Positions 36,751 to 44,677 of a DNA stretch of 64,000 nucleotides are shown in pieces. This stretch comes from an uncultured Lachnospiraceae bacterium (GTDB lineage Bacteria; Bacillota; Clostridia; Lachnospirales; Lachnospiraceae): contig CAJTXA010000007.1 in assembly GCA_910579865.1 (NCBI GenBank), positions 94,206 through 158,205 on the forward strand, read 5' to 3'. A program made the position numbers and the translations under genes. Below the pieces are notes generated by a model. The model ran no database searches, was not told the DNA's origin, and saw nothing but the letters and a program-made list of their open reading frames with translations. Each line of letters starts with the position of its first letter. The first letter of the stretch is position 1.

Positions 36751-36779
36751 TTGAACTTTTCCAAAATTCGACTTATAAT
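36751..36779 (+). promoter_or_regulatory. Sigma-A promoter of the secreted-protein operon
   Basis: TTGAAC (36751-36756), 17 bases, TATAAT (36774-36779). The predicted start site is near 36786 and leaves a leader of about 50 bases. Confidence 0.75.
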
Positions 36780-36835
36780 GGTAAAAGTTTACAAAAAATG
36801 ATTTTATACTACATATAAGGGAGGAATAAAGTGTT

Positions 36836-37348
36836 ATGAGTAAAGGGAAAAAAAGGGCGTTGCTTATCATCGGAATTCTTCTGCTTTTAGCACTGACAGT
36901 AGGAATTTGTTATTTTATTTTTACAAAAAATACTGCAGAAGCTGATTTACAATATGAAGATAATGCAACAACTGGAATTATGCCAGGAGTCGACATTGAT
37001 CAAAGAAGAGCTGAGTTACAAGAAATTTTGGATCGTAGTATGATAGCATTTTCTATTAATACATCTCCTGTATTTCAAGATGGAACTTCAGAAGGAAATT
37101 TACTAATTGAAAATCCAGGAAACAATGCAAAACTTTTGCAAATTCGTATTTTGATAGATGGAACAGAGGAAGAGGTCTATGCTACGAAATTTTTAAAACC
37201 AGGAAGTTATATTGAATCTGCTAAATTGGATAAGGTTTTAGAAAAAGGAAGTTACAACGCAACTGCTTATTTTTCTGCGTATGATCAAGAGACAGGAGAG
37301 TATATAGGGCAGACAGGAGCACAGATTGTAATTACTGTTCAAAATTAG
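36836..37348 (+). CDS. Membrane-anchored extracellular protein, unknown function
   Basis: A 170-residue protein I do not recognise. Residues 1-7 are basic, residues 8-30 form a single membrane anchor (ALLIIGILLLLALTVGICYFIF), and the remainder is predicted outside. The outer domain has a beta-rich pattern (SMIAFSINTSPVFQDGTSEGNLLIENPGN ... ILIDGTEEEVYATKF) that looks like an immunoglobulin-like or adhesin-type sandwich. AAGGGAGGAATAAAGTGTT precedes the ATG. It is the first gene after the Spo0A-box promoter, and 49 bases separate it from the secreted protein. Confidence 0.65.
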   Translation: MSKGKKRALLIIGILLLLALTVGICYFIFTKNTAEADLQYEDNATTGIMPGVDIDQRRAELQEILDRSMIAFSINTSPVFQDGTSEGNLLIENPGNNAKLLQIRILIDGTEEEVYATKFLKPGSYIESAKLDKVLEKGSYNATAYFSAYDQETGEYIGQTGAQIVITVQN

Positions 37349-37397
37349 CATTTCTCTGTTATAGACATACTGTAATAAATGAATATAGGAGGTATTC

Positions 37398-37985
37398 ATG
37401 AAGAAAAAAACTATGATTTTACAACTTGCATTGGCTGCATCTTTACTTTTCTCTACTGTTGCACATGCAGGTGATATCACTTCAACAAGAGATATTCCAG
37501 TTGGCAGCTCTGGACAGATGGAAATGGTTGGAACAATTGAACCAACAATTCTTTCTGTTACCATGCCATCTTTTGTTCCATTTAATATCAGCAACAGCCT
37601 TTCTACACAGAACAAAGTTGTTTCTCCAAGAATTAAGGTGAAAAATAACTCGAATGTTCCAGTTCAGGTAGATGTTGTTTATACGAATGTAGATATTAGT
37701 AAGTTAAACAATACTACTTGGAGTGATACAGGTTCTGTTACTGCAAATCAAATTGCAATTGGTTTAAAGCAGGAAGAAAAAGAAAATGAGATGCCAACCG
37801 ATTTAGCACATGCTAGATGGCTGAAAGCAAATGTGAAGCAGGATATGAATGTAATGATTCTAGATTCCAATCAGGAAGGTGCAATGTATGTAGTAGGTAC
37901 ATTGGGACAAAATGTTTCAGAAAGTGCAACATTTAATGTAACACCAACCTTTGTAGTAAGTAGAACATCAATTACTGAAAACTAA
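37398..37985 (+). CDS. Secreted beta-rich protein, unknown function
   Basis: A 195-residue protein with a clear Sec signal peptide (MKKKTMILQLALAASLLFSTVAHA, cleavage after residue 24). The mature domain is beta-rich without cysteines: PVGSSGQMEMVGTIEPTILSVTMPS and PRIKVKNNSNVPVQVDVVY resemble secreted fibre or WxL-like surface domains, but I cannot place it. No LPxTG anchor or membrane segment follows, so it is likely free or bound by the neighbouring protein. AGGAGGTATTC precedes the ATG. It shares the operon with the anchored protein and the EpsG-like gene. Confidence 0.65.
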   Translation: MKKKTMILQLALAASLLFSTVAHAGDITSTRDIPVGSSGQMEMVGTIEPTILSVTMPSFVPFNISNSLSTQNKVVSPRIKVKNNSNVPVQVDVVYTNVDISKLNNTTWSDTGSVTANQIAIGLKQEEKENEMPTDLAHARWLKANVKQDMNVMILDSNQEGAMYVVGTLGQNVSESATFNVTPTFVVSRTSITEN

Positions 37986-38055
37986 TGATTTAAATTACAC
38001 AGACATTTATTATAGTATGTATATATAAATAAAAAATTATGGAAGGGATATCGCC

Positions 38056-39144
38056 ATGACCATTTATTATTTCATAATTCTTGGACTTTTGGGACTGGGA
38101 TATGTTTTGACAGAAAAAAGAAAGGAAAGAAACAAAACATTTTGTTATTTAAGCATATCATGTTTTGTATTAACCTTTTTTGCCTCGTTTCGTTATGCAA
38201 TTGGATTCGACTATTTTTCCTATCAAGACATCTATGAAAAAATAAAAGAAGGAACATTTGGTGATATTCTTTCTTATAAACAAGAGCCACTCTTTTTTAT
38301 TGTATGTAGATTATTTGGGAAAATGGGATGTTCATTTTCCGTTTTTTTATTTGGAGTCAATCTTTTTTTATTTTTTGTCGCTATGCGATTTATCTATCAA
38401 GAATCAAAGATGCCGTGGATTAGTGTATACCTTTATAGTACTTTGCAATTTTTAGCATATAATATGAATTTAGTTCGCCAGTCCATTGCAGTAGCATTTT
38501 TTATATTGGCATATCCCTATTTAAAAAATAGAAGGGTTGTTCCTTTTACTGTTTTTATAGTACTAGGAGGCCTATTTCATAATTCTTTATTTTTCCTTTC
38601 TCCATTTTATTATCTCTTACCAAAAAAACATACAAAAAAATCTTTTCTATGGACTATCGTATTGACAATAAGCGTCTACTTTCTTTGTGACCCAATCATT
38701 CAAATAATAGAACCATTTCTTCCTGGAAGGTATAAAGAATATCTGCTTTCCTATTTTTGGAGTCCAAATAGTTTTGTATATGTTCTTCCTCCTCTTGGCT
38801 ATTTTATTTGTATTTATAGCTTTTGCAAACAAATAAAAGATACAAATTTAAAAACAATCTATTTTAACAGTGCTTTTTATTATTTTATAATCAGTTTGTT
38901 TATTACAAAACATTTTATATTAGAACGATTTTCTATTTATCCATTTACCCTTTCTTTTATTGCTATTCCAGAAATTATTGTTTCTTATCAAAAAAAGAAA
39001 TACAAAAAGAGATATCCTCAAATATTAATTTTATTTTTAATATTAGGAGGAATCTACTTTTTCTTTGCAGCTGCAAAAGGATATCACCATGTTTATCCTT
39101 ATATTAGTTTATTACAGCGAAGCCATTCCATTCCAAACAGATAA
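38056..39144 (+). CDS. EpsG family membrane protein
   Basis: A 362-residue protein with about ten hydrophobic segments. It matches the EpsG family of putative polysaccharide polymerases: FRYAIGFDYFSYQDIY near 47-62, NMNLVRQSIAVAFFILAYPYLK near 137-157, and a HNSLFFL motif near 176 after the fifth segment. EpsG works in exopolysaccharide assembly in biofilm-forming bacilli. No glycosyltransferase gene is adjacent, so the polymer is unclear. GGAAGGGATATCGCC precedes the ATG. It lies last in the Spo0A-box operon with no terminator seen before it. Confidence 0.8.
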   Translation: MTIYYFIILGLLGLGYVLTEKRKERNKTFCYLSISCFVLTFFASFRYAIGFDYFSYQDIYEKIKEGTFGDILSYKQEPLFFIVCRLFGKMGCSFSVFLFGVNLFLFFVAMRFIYQESKMPWISVYLYSTLQFLAYNMNLVRQSIAVAFFILAYPYLKNRRVVPFTVFIVLGGLFHNSLFFLSPFYYLLPKKHTKKSFLWTIVLTISVYFLCDPIIQIIEPFLPGRYKEYLLSYFWSPNSFVYVLPPLGYFICIYSFCKQIKDTNLKTIYFNSAFYYFIISLFITKHFILERFSIYPFTLSFIAIPEIIVSYQKKKYKKRYPQILILFLILGGIYFFFAAAKGYHHVYPYISLLQRSHSIPNR

Positions 39145-39167
39145 ATTTTGACTTTTTTCAGTTCAGT

Positions 39168-39196
39168 TTGACATAGAGCAATTCTAACGTTATAAT
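39168..39196 (+). promoter_or_regulatory. Strong sigma-A promoter
   Basis: TTGACA (39168-39173), 17 bases, TATAAT (39191-39196): full consensus. It precedes the 465-residue hypothetical gene. Confidence 0.88.
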
Positions 39197-39227
39197 CAAA
39201 GAATAGAAAAGAAAGCAGGAGGTACGA

Positions 39228-40625
39228 ATGTCAGATATATTAAGCGTTATAAAAGAGATTGAAAAAGGCAAAAATCTGGAAATTAATTTGCCCAAATATA
39301 TGAATGTTATGATGTCGGCTTATTATCGCAGTTCTAGTATTCGTTTAGCGATGAATTATTATACGTATTTTATGATGGAACAAGAAGAGGAGAGACCGCT
39401 TGAATTAATAAAATTAACAACACAATTAGATAAAATAATAAAAGAAGCAATTTTATCAGAGTTTCAGGGTACTGTTTTAGAAAAATCAGTAAAAGAAATT
39501 GATCAGATTCGAAGTCAGGTGATTTCCAATATGAAAAGTATTACTCTTTATGCAGATCAATTTCAAATTTATGAATATATATGGAATCGAATTGAAGGAC
39601 AGTTTGAGGAAGTGGAAGCATTTCCATTGAATTATTCAGATGATAAATTGGTAGAGAATCTATTGGAATATATTATGCAGGATAAGGATCGTTCTGTAAT
39701 AAGTCAAAAGATAACAGAGATTGTATCTACACTTCCAGTACGTTTAACAAAACAGCGCTACTATGAAATGGTGAAAGATAGTTTTTTATTATTTGTTGGA
39801 TCGGAACGACAAGCTTTAGAAGATCATGTTTTTATGTTAAAATCATGTGCTGCATTATTAAAGCCAGAGACAGAGAACATTCATTATCCAGAGATGGACG
39901 CTCTTCTTAAAGAACTAAAAGAGGTAGATTATAATACTTTGACATTGGAACAATATCAAAATCTTAAACAAAAATTGTTAAAGGTTAGTGATAGGATTGA
40001 TCAAGTAACAAATCTTTCTACGTTATTGATTGAAGTAATAAATGATGTTTATATTCTTTTATTGTCGATGCCATATGCACTAATTGAAGTAGAGGAAGCA
40101 GAAACTTGTAAGGAAATTATACGTAGATCACAGGAAATTTCAAAAAATGAGAAAGAGGAAGAAGCTTTATTTGCCTTATTTGAAAAATTAGAAGGAAAAC
40201 AAGAACGAATTTCAGAGCAGATTGCAGGAAATGCCTATCTATTAGATTCGTTGGAAGAACAAAAAGGATTAATGGAAAGTATTATGTTAGATAAAATCTA
40301 TCATTCTCTTCTTCGGATTGAAAAATTGGCTTCTACCAGTCATTTTATTGAATTGGATACTGTTTTTGATCGAACGATTGTTGACTATGCGTATGCAGAA
40401 CAAAGAGCACATGAAGTAATTGCAGAATTTGCAGAGTGTTTTAGGAAGAAGAATAAAAAAGAGATACGAAGTATAATGGCAGCTAGTATGATGGCACTTC
40501 CAATCTTTTTTAAGACAATGGAGGAATTAAAGGAATATGCTCAAATTGCCTTAAGCAGTTGCAGTGATATGGAAGAAAAGCGCTGTAGTGTGATTTTATT
40601 AAAAGATATGATAGAAAATAATTAG
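39228..40625 (+). CDS. Conserved helical hypothetical protein
   Basis: A 465-residue soluble protein I do not recognise. It is predicted almost all helical, Glu/Leu-rich, with no signal peptide or membrane segment. Long helices are clear in residues 50-110, 225-300 and 320-390. The consensus promoter upstream suggests strong constitutive expression. GCAGGAGGTAC precedes the ATG. It may be transcribed with the following small gene and DUF2953 gene, as no terminator is seen in the 71-base gap. Confidence 0.65.
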   Translation: MSDILSVIKEIEKGKNLEINLPKYMNVMMSAYYRSSSIRLAMNYYTYFMMEQEEERPLELIKLTTQLDKIIKEAILSEFQGTVLEKSVKEIDQIRSQVISNMKSITLYADQFQIYEYIWNRIEGQFEEVEAFPLNYSDDKLVENLLEYIMQDKDRSVISQKITEIVSTLPVRLTKQRYYEMVKDSFLLFVGSERQALEDHVFMLKSCAALLKPETENIHYPEMDALLKELKEVDYNTLTLEQYQNLKQKLLKVSDRIDQVTNLSTLLIEVINDVYILLLSMPYALIEVEEAETCKEIIRRSQEISKNEKEEEALFALFEKLEGKQERISEQIAGNAYLLDSLEEQKGLMESIMLDKIYHSLLRIEKLASTSHFIELDTVFDRTIVDYAYAEQRAHEVIAEFAECFRKKNKKEIRSIMAASMMALPIFFKTMEELKEYAQIALSSCSDMEEKRCSVILLKDMIENN

Positions 40626-40696
40626 ATAGAAAAGAATAGAGAAGAGAAAATAGGCTATACTTAAGAAAGAGGTAGCAATAAAAGGAAGGAAATAAG

Positions 40697-41005
40697 ATGA
40701 AATGGTATCGTCATATCTATATAGGAGAACAGGCAAGAAAAAATCGATACCGAATTATAGGAAAGATTCGGCGCAATAAGCTTCAGATGGATATCTACGT
40801 GATTACTCTGGCTTTAAATGCAAGTGATTTACTAGATATTTATCCTGCTTATGTGCTTTGTCAAAGGCATTTTCAGAAACAGGAGTATTTGATTGTAGGA
40901 ATAGCAAAGGGCTACGAAGAAGCAATTAATGTTGTGGTGAAGATTGTAACAGAGGTCTATACAAAGACAGGAACATTCGGCATCAGGGAATATATTGGCA
41001 GGTGA
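40697..41005 (+). CDS. Small conserved hypothetical protein
   Basis: A 102-residue basic protein, no signal peptide. It starts MKWYRHIYIGEQARKNRYRI and has an alternating alpha/beta pattern. I do not recognise the family. Its position just before a DUF2953 gene and ytfJ suggests a conserved sporulation-linked neighbourhood. AAAGGAAGGAAATAAG precedes the ATG. Its stop is four bases before the DUF2953 start codon. Confidence 0.65.
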   Translation: MKWYRHIYIGEQARKNRYRIIGKIRRNKLQMDIYVITLALNASDLLDIYPAYVLCQRHFQKQEYLIVGIAKGYEEAINVVVKIVTEVYTKTGTFGIREYIGR

Positions 41006-41009
41006 GGAT

Positions 41010-41990
41010 ATGCTACATATTATATTGATGATTTTAAAAATACTGGGCATCCTAATTCTGAGTATTCTAGGGCTGGGATTGTGTATAGGACTTTTGGTTT
41101 TATTTTGCCCAATTCGTTATTATCTAGAAGGAAGTATTTATGGAAAACCAAATGGACATATGCGGATAAGTTGGCTGTTTCGCTTAATTTGTATGACTCT
41201 TTCCTATCAAGAAGATCGGTTTGCGTGGAAACTTTGTATTTTTGGAATTCGATTAAGAAAACCAAAGAAGAAAAATTTATTGTTTGGAAGTCGAAAAAAG
41301 ATTCAAAAAAGAAGAGAAAAGAAAGAAAAAAAACAAATTGAAGAGAAAACAAATGAAAAAGAGCAAGTTATTGAAGAGAAAATAAATAAAAAAGAACAAA
41401 TTATTGAAGAAAAAAACTCACAAAAAACAGAGGATAAAGAAAATAAAGAAGAGAAAATATCACAAATAAAAGAAAAAAAAGTAGAAAGTATTCCAATTAA
41501 AATAAAAGGGATTTTAAATAAAGTAAAAAATATTTTTACGAAAATTAGAGAAATATTATTTGCTATAAAAACAGGAATTCCTAAAGTTATTACAATGCTT
41601 CGTTCGGTTCATAAGAAGAAACAGATGGTGCTGGCATTTATAAAAGAGGAGAAGAATAAAGAAGCATTTCGGTATGCAAAAGGAAATCTTTTTCAGTTGT
41701 TATGTCATGTTCTCCCTGGTAAAGTAACAATAAAGTTACATTATGGATTTTCTGATCCTGCAATAACAGGAATACTGACAGGAATGATTTTTATGTTCTA
41801 CCCAAAAAGTGCAGAGAAATTTCAGCTTATGCCAGACTTTGAAAAACAGGTACTAGAGGGAGAACTTACAATAAAAGGCAGAGTACGATTGATAAAAGTA
41901 CTTTGGCTCTTATTTTCTATATATTTTCATAAGGAATGTAATCGGATTATAAAGATGATGTTGAAAACGCTGACAAAGCGTGAGCTGTAA
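41010..41990 (+). CDS. DUF2953 domain membrane protein
   Basis: A 326-residue protein. Residues 5-30 form a membrane segment (ILGILILSILGLGLCIGLLVLF), then a short domain ending near 90, a highly charged KE-rich linker of about 75 residues with repeats of IEEKxxxKEQ type, and a C-terminal region (VTIKLHYGFSDPAITGILTGMIFMFYP) typical of DUF2953. The family sits with ytfJ in Clostridia and Bacilli and is linked to sporulation by context. ATG 41010 has AGGTGAGG upstream. ytfJ follows directly. Confidence 0.8.
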   Translation: MLHIILMILKILGILILSILGLGLCIGLLVLFCPIRYYLEGSIYGKPNGHMRISWLFRLICMTLSYQEDRFAWKLCIFGIRLRKPKKKNLLFGSRKKIQKRREKKEKKQIEEKTNEKEQVIEEKINKKEQIIEEKNSQKTEDKENKEEKISQIKEKKVESIPIKIKGILNKVKNIFTKIREILFAIKTGIPKVITMLRSVHKKKQMVLAFIKEEKNKEAFRYAKGNLFQLLCHVLPGKVTIKLHYGFSDPAITGILTGMIFMFYPKSAEKFQLMPDFEKQVLEGELTIKGRVRLIKVLWLLFSIYFHKECNRIIKMMLKTLTKREL

Positions 41991-42015
41991 AATGGCAGCA
42001 GAAATGGAGGAAAAA

Positions 42016-42450
42016 ATGGCAGAAAATCAAAATGGAAGTTTTCAAGCAAATTTAGAATCTCTTTTTAAAGGGATGGATAGTTTTATGACAACAAAAACAG
42101 TAGTAGGAGAAGCAATTCATGCAGGAGATACAATTATTCTTCCACTTGTAGATGTAAGTTTCGGTGTGGGAGCAGGAACTTTTGCAGGAGAGAAAAACAA
42201 TAACGGAGGTGGAGGTATAGGTGGGAAGATGTCTCCAAGTGCAGTTTTAGTGATTCAAAATGGAACTACAAAATTAGTAAATGTAAGAAATCAAGATGGA
42301 ATTACAAAGATATTGGATATGGTTCCTGATTTTGTAAATCGCTTTATGCCAGGAAGCAAGGATACTGATGAAATGGACACAGAAGATAGTGGTTCTATTG
42401 AAACAGGAACCAAAGAAGGAGCAAAAAAGAAATCAGAAACAGAATCTTAA
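42016..42450 (+). CDS. ytfJ: GerW/YtfJ family sporulation protein
   Basis: A 144-residue protein. Family motifs are present: LESLFKGMDSFMTTKTVVGEAIHAGDTIILPLVDVSFGVGAG, in segments, and MSPSAVLVIQNG. A Gly-rich loop (NNNGGGGIGGK) separates them. YtfJ is made in the forespore and affects germination in Bacillus. ATG 42016 has GGAGG six bases upstream; earlier in-frame starts at 41980 and 41992 lie inside the DUF2953 gene end or lack a site. The C-terminal tail is acidic and Ser/Thr-rich. Confidence 0.9.
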   Translation: MAENQNGSFQANLESLFKGMDSFMTTKTVVGEAIHAGDTIILPLVDVSFGVGAGTFAGEKNNNGGGGIGGKMSPSAVLVIQNGTTKLVNVRNQDGITKILDMVPDFVNRFMPGSKDTDEMDTEDSGSIETGTKEGAKKKSETES

Positions 42451-42471
42451 AAATCAAATTGAGCATGAAAA

Positions 42472-42533
42472 AAAACCTCGTTTGCTGCATATGATAAAGA
42501 GAGAATATATGCAGACATAAGAACGGGGTTTTT
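42472..42533 (+). terminator. Stem-loop after ytfJ, possible terminator and RBS mask
   Basis: AAAACCTCGTT (42472-42482) pairs with AACGGGGTTTT (42522-42532) and inner TGCATAT/ATATGCA extends it. A T-run of five ends the stem. The GGGG of the 3' arm is the only ribosome-binding-site-like sequence before the small ORF at 42534. Confidence 0.6.
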
Positions 42534-42677
42534 ATGTATAAAATGCTTGGTTTTATCATATTTTGGATTGCAGTAGGAATGGCACTGTCCCTTCTGGTGC
42601 GTAGTCCAGTAATTCGTACCCTTTGGGTAATTGCATTAATGTTGATAGGATATAACTTATTTTGTTGTGGAAAATAA
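42534..42677 (+). CDS. Small membrane protein (47 residues)
   Basis: An ORF of 47 codons encoding one or two hydrophobic segments: MYKMLGFIIFWIAVGMAL, a short polar turn LVRSPVIRT, and LWVIALMLIGYNLFCCG. That helix-turn-helix hairpin pattern with a CCGK end looks selected rather than random. Its ATG lies one base after the ytfJ terminator hairpin, so translation may depend on hairpin melting. No homologue is known to me. It overlaps no other gene and is followed by the convergent rpmB terminator. Confidence 0.5.
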   Translation: MYKMLGFIIFWIAVGMALSLLVRSPVIRTLWVIALMLIGYNLFCCGK

Positions 42678-42683
42678 TGATAG

Positions 42684-42728
42684 AAAAGAAAAAAATAAGG
42701 ACATACCTTCCTAGCTGAAGTCAGTCCT
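42684..42728 (-). terminator. Terminator of rpmB
   Basis: On the minus strand AGGAC (42728-42724 side) pairs with GTCCT, with inner CTTC/GAAG pairing, followed by TTATTTTTTT. Confidence 0.65.
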
Positions 42729-42772
42729 CATTGTCGTTTTGTATCCATAGAAATAAAATATTTAAAAAAATA

Positions 42773-42964
42773 TTAGGCACGTTCAACTGCACCAGATTTT
42801 AAGCAAGAAGTACAAACTGATACTTTTTTTGTTGCAGTTCCACCATTTACCTTAATACGAACAGATTTTACATTTGGTTTCCAAATTGCATTGGTTTTTT
42901 TATTAGAATGACTCACATTATTTCCAAAGTGAGCACCTTTGCCACATATACTACATTTTGCCAT
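42773..42964 (-). CDS. rpmB: 50S ribosomal protein L28
   Basis: A 63-residue zinc-binding (C+) form of L28, with CSIC at residues 4-7 and CTSC near 51-54. The core NVSHSNKKTNAIWKPNVKSV is typical. A Firmicute-like strong ribosome-binding site (AAGGAGGTGC) lies upstream on the minus strand. It is a single gene flanked by convergent and divergent genes. Confidence 0.96.
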   Translation of the reverse strand: MAKCSICGKGAHFGNNVSHSNKKTNAIWKPNVKSVRIKVNGGTATKKVSVCTSCLKSGAVERA

Positions 42965-43097
42965 AATTTCTTTGCACCTCCTTGAAGTTTTTCGCCCTAT
43001 ATGACCACAACACGAACTATTTTAGCAGATTTTATCTGATATTGCAAGCAGAAAATAAAAAAATTTATAAAATATACAATTCTGTTTTTAGAACTGT

Positions 43098-43126
43098 TTG
43101 ACATTTTTTTCACATTCTTATATAAT
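43098..43126 (+). promoter_or_regulatory. Consensus sigma-A promoter of rex
   Basis: TTGACA (43098-43103), 17 bases, TATAAT (43121-43126). Predicted start near 43133, with a leader of about 60 bases. I see no Rex operator (TTGTGAA/TTCACAA type) at the start site. Confidence 0.88.
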
Positions 43127-43191
43127 AGAAACTATAATGCTGAGAAAGTTACCAATTTGGTAAAAAAATAAGATAATGGAGGCTGGTAGCA

Positions 43192-43842
43192 GTGGAAGAG
43201 AAGGAAATATCAAAGGCAGTCATTAAGCGTCTGCCGAGATATTATCGATATCTTGGGGAATTAATGGAGAGTGGAGTGGAGCGAATTTCTTCCAATGAAC
43301 TAAGTGAACGGATGAATGTAACTGCATCGCAGATTCGCCAGGATTTGAATAATTTCGGTGGCTTTGGACAGCAGGGGTATGGATATAATGTGGCGTATTT
43401 ATATAATGAAATTGCACAAATACTTGGGATTGACAAAACGCATTATATGATTATAGTAGGCGCAGGTAATTTGGGACAAGCGATTGCAAATTATACAAAT
43501 TTTGAAAAGCGTGGTTTTGTAGTAAAAGGGCTTTTTGATGTAAATCCTCGCCTAGAAGGACTGACTGTAAGAGGAATACCAATTCAAAATTTGGATATGA
43601 TGCCAAATTTTATTAAAGAATATCAGATTGAAATTGCAGCACTTACAATTCCAAAAACACGTGCAGCAGAAGTAGTAGAAATTCTAGTAAAAAGTGGTAT
43701 TCGAGCAATTTGGAATTTTGCACATACCGATTTGAAAGTTCCAGAGGGGGTTATTGTGGAAAATGTGCATTTATCAGAAAGTCTTATGCGGCTTTCTTAT
43801 AATTTAGTGAATGTGGAACAGAATAAAAAGCTAGAGAAGTAA
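43192..43842 (+). CDS. rex: Redox-sensing repressor Rex
   Basis: Rex senses the NADH/NAD+ ratio and represses fermentation and respiration genes. The 216-residue protein has an N-terminal winged helix (SSNELSERMNVTASQIRQDLNNFG) and a Rossmann domain with GAGNLGQAI near 91-99, plus the C-terminal swapped helix (SESLMRLSYNLVN). Starts with GTG at 43192, AATGGAGGCTGGTAGCA upstream. Strong promoter at 43098. In Clostridia, Rex often sits near rubrerythrin-type and acid-producing genes; here it precedes an uncharacterised gene and the NAD(P)HX repair gene, a sensible redox pairing. Confidence 0.96.
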   Translation: MEEKEISKAVIKRLPRYYRYLGELMESGVERISSNELSERMNVTASQIRQDLNNFGGFGQQGYGYNVAYLYNEIAQILGIDKTHYMIIVGAGNLGQAIANYTNFEKRGFVVKGLFDVNPRLEGLTVRGIPIQNLDMMPNFIKEYQIEIAALTIPKTRAAEVVEILVKSGIRAIWNFAHTDLKVPEGVIVENVHLSESLMRLSYNLVNVEQNKKLEK

Positions 43843-43977
43843 AGAGAAAAGCAGTACAGTCAAGCCACAGGGAAAGAAATAAAAGAAACAGGTTAGGAAA
43901 TGTAAAGGTTATGACGATATATGAGTAGAAAGAAAAGGCGTTTTGAGATAGGATGAAAAGAACGTTTGGAGGCTTAT

Positions 43978-44586
43978 ATGAAATCGACAGAGAGAAACAG
44001 AAATTTGGATATGGTATTACGTAGAAAACATATCCCTATTCTGACTCTGGATGAACGGTATATGGAACTGCTTACAGAGAGAGAGAAGCCAGATTCTATT
44101 CGGAGAATGGAGGCGTCCGTCAATGGGTGGTTAAAAAAGCAGGGCCGATCCGGAAGTGAAGTAAAAGAACTTCATCGGGCAAAAATACGTTTGATGCGTA
44201 ATATTGTAGAAAATATGCAGGAGACAGAGGGAGAGTCAGAACGTAAAAGAGGAAAAAAGTTAGATAAGAGTCAGAAATTGATTCGAGAAGCAAATGAAAA
44301 GATTATGTACCTTGAGGAAGAGCAGAAGCAGATTCCAGAACGGTTAGAAGAGGCAAATTTGGAATTGTTATATGCAACAACGGATATTTGTTATCAAAAA
44401 CTAAAAGAAGATCGAGAGGAAATTGAGGAGATTACACAATGGATAAAGCGAGTTCGCAATGAATTGAAAGAGAAGATTGCTAGAAAAGAACGAATGGAAA
44501 CAGAGTATAATCGAATTTATGGAAACCTTCATGATATGCTTGGGGCGGAGGTAATGGAATATTTAGATGAGGAATATGATCTGTAA
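43978..44586 (+). CDS. Coiled-coil hypothetical protein
   Basis: A 202-residue very charged protein. An N-terminal head (MKSTERNRNLDMVLRRKHIP) is followed by long helices rich in Glu, Lys and Arg (about residues 60-190) with heptad-like spacing. I do not recognise a domain. There is no membrane segment or signal. ATG 43978 has GGAGG five bases upstream; the TTG at 43966 is weaker. It lies 135 bases after rex and ends in a terminator. The gene after it (NAD(P)HX repair) is separately transcribed. Confidence 0.6.
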   Translation: MKSTERNRNLDMVLRRKHIPILTLDERYMELLTEREKPDSIRRMEASVNGWLKKQGRSGSEVKELHRAKIRLMRNIVENMQETEGESERKRGKKLDKSQKLIREANEKIMYLEEEQKQIPERLEEANLELLYATTDICYQKLKEDREEIEEITQWIKRVRNELKEKIARKERMETEYNRIYGNLHDMLGAEVMEYLDEEYDL

Positions 44587-44592
44587 GATAGG

Positions 44593-44630
44593 GGCTGCAA
44601 GGGATAGATGATACTTTTGCAGCTTTTTTT
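44593..44630 (+). terminator. Rho-independent terminator
   Basis: GGCTGCAA (44593-44600) pairs with TTGCAGCT (44617-44624), followed by a seven-T run. Confidence 0.9.
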
Positions 44631-44677
44631 CGTGCGATATTCAAATCTAAAATTAGACAAAGGAAGGAGCTTAAGAT

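Noticed and set aside
41962..41975. TGAAAACGCTGACA, an exact cre-like match
   Set aside because: It lies at the end of the DUF2953 coding sequence, without a nearby promoter, so it is probably chance.
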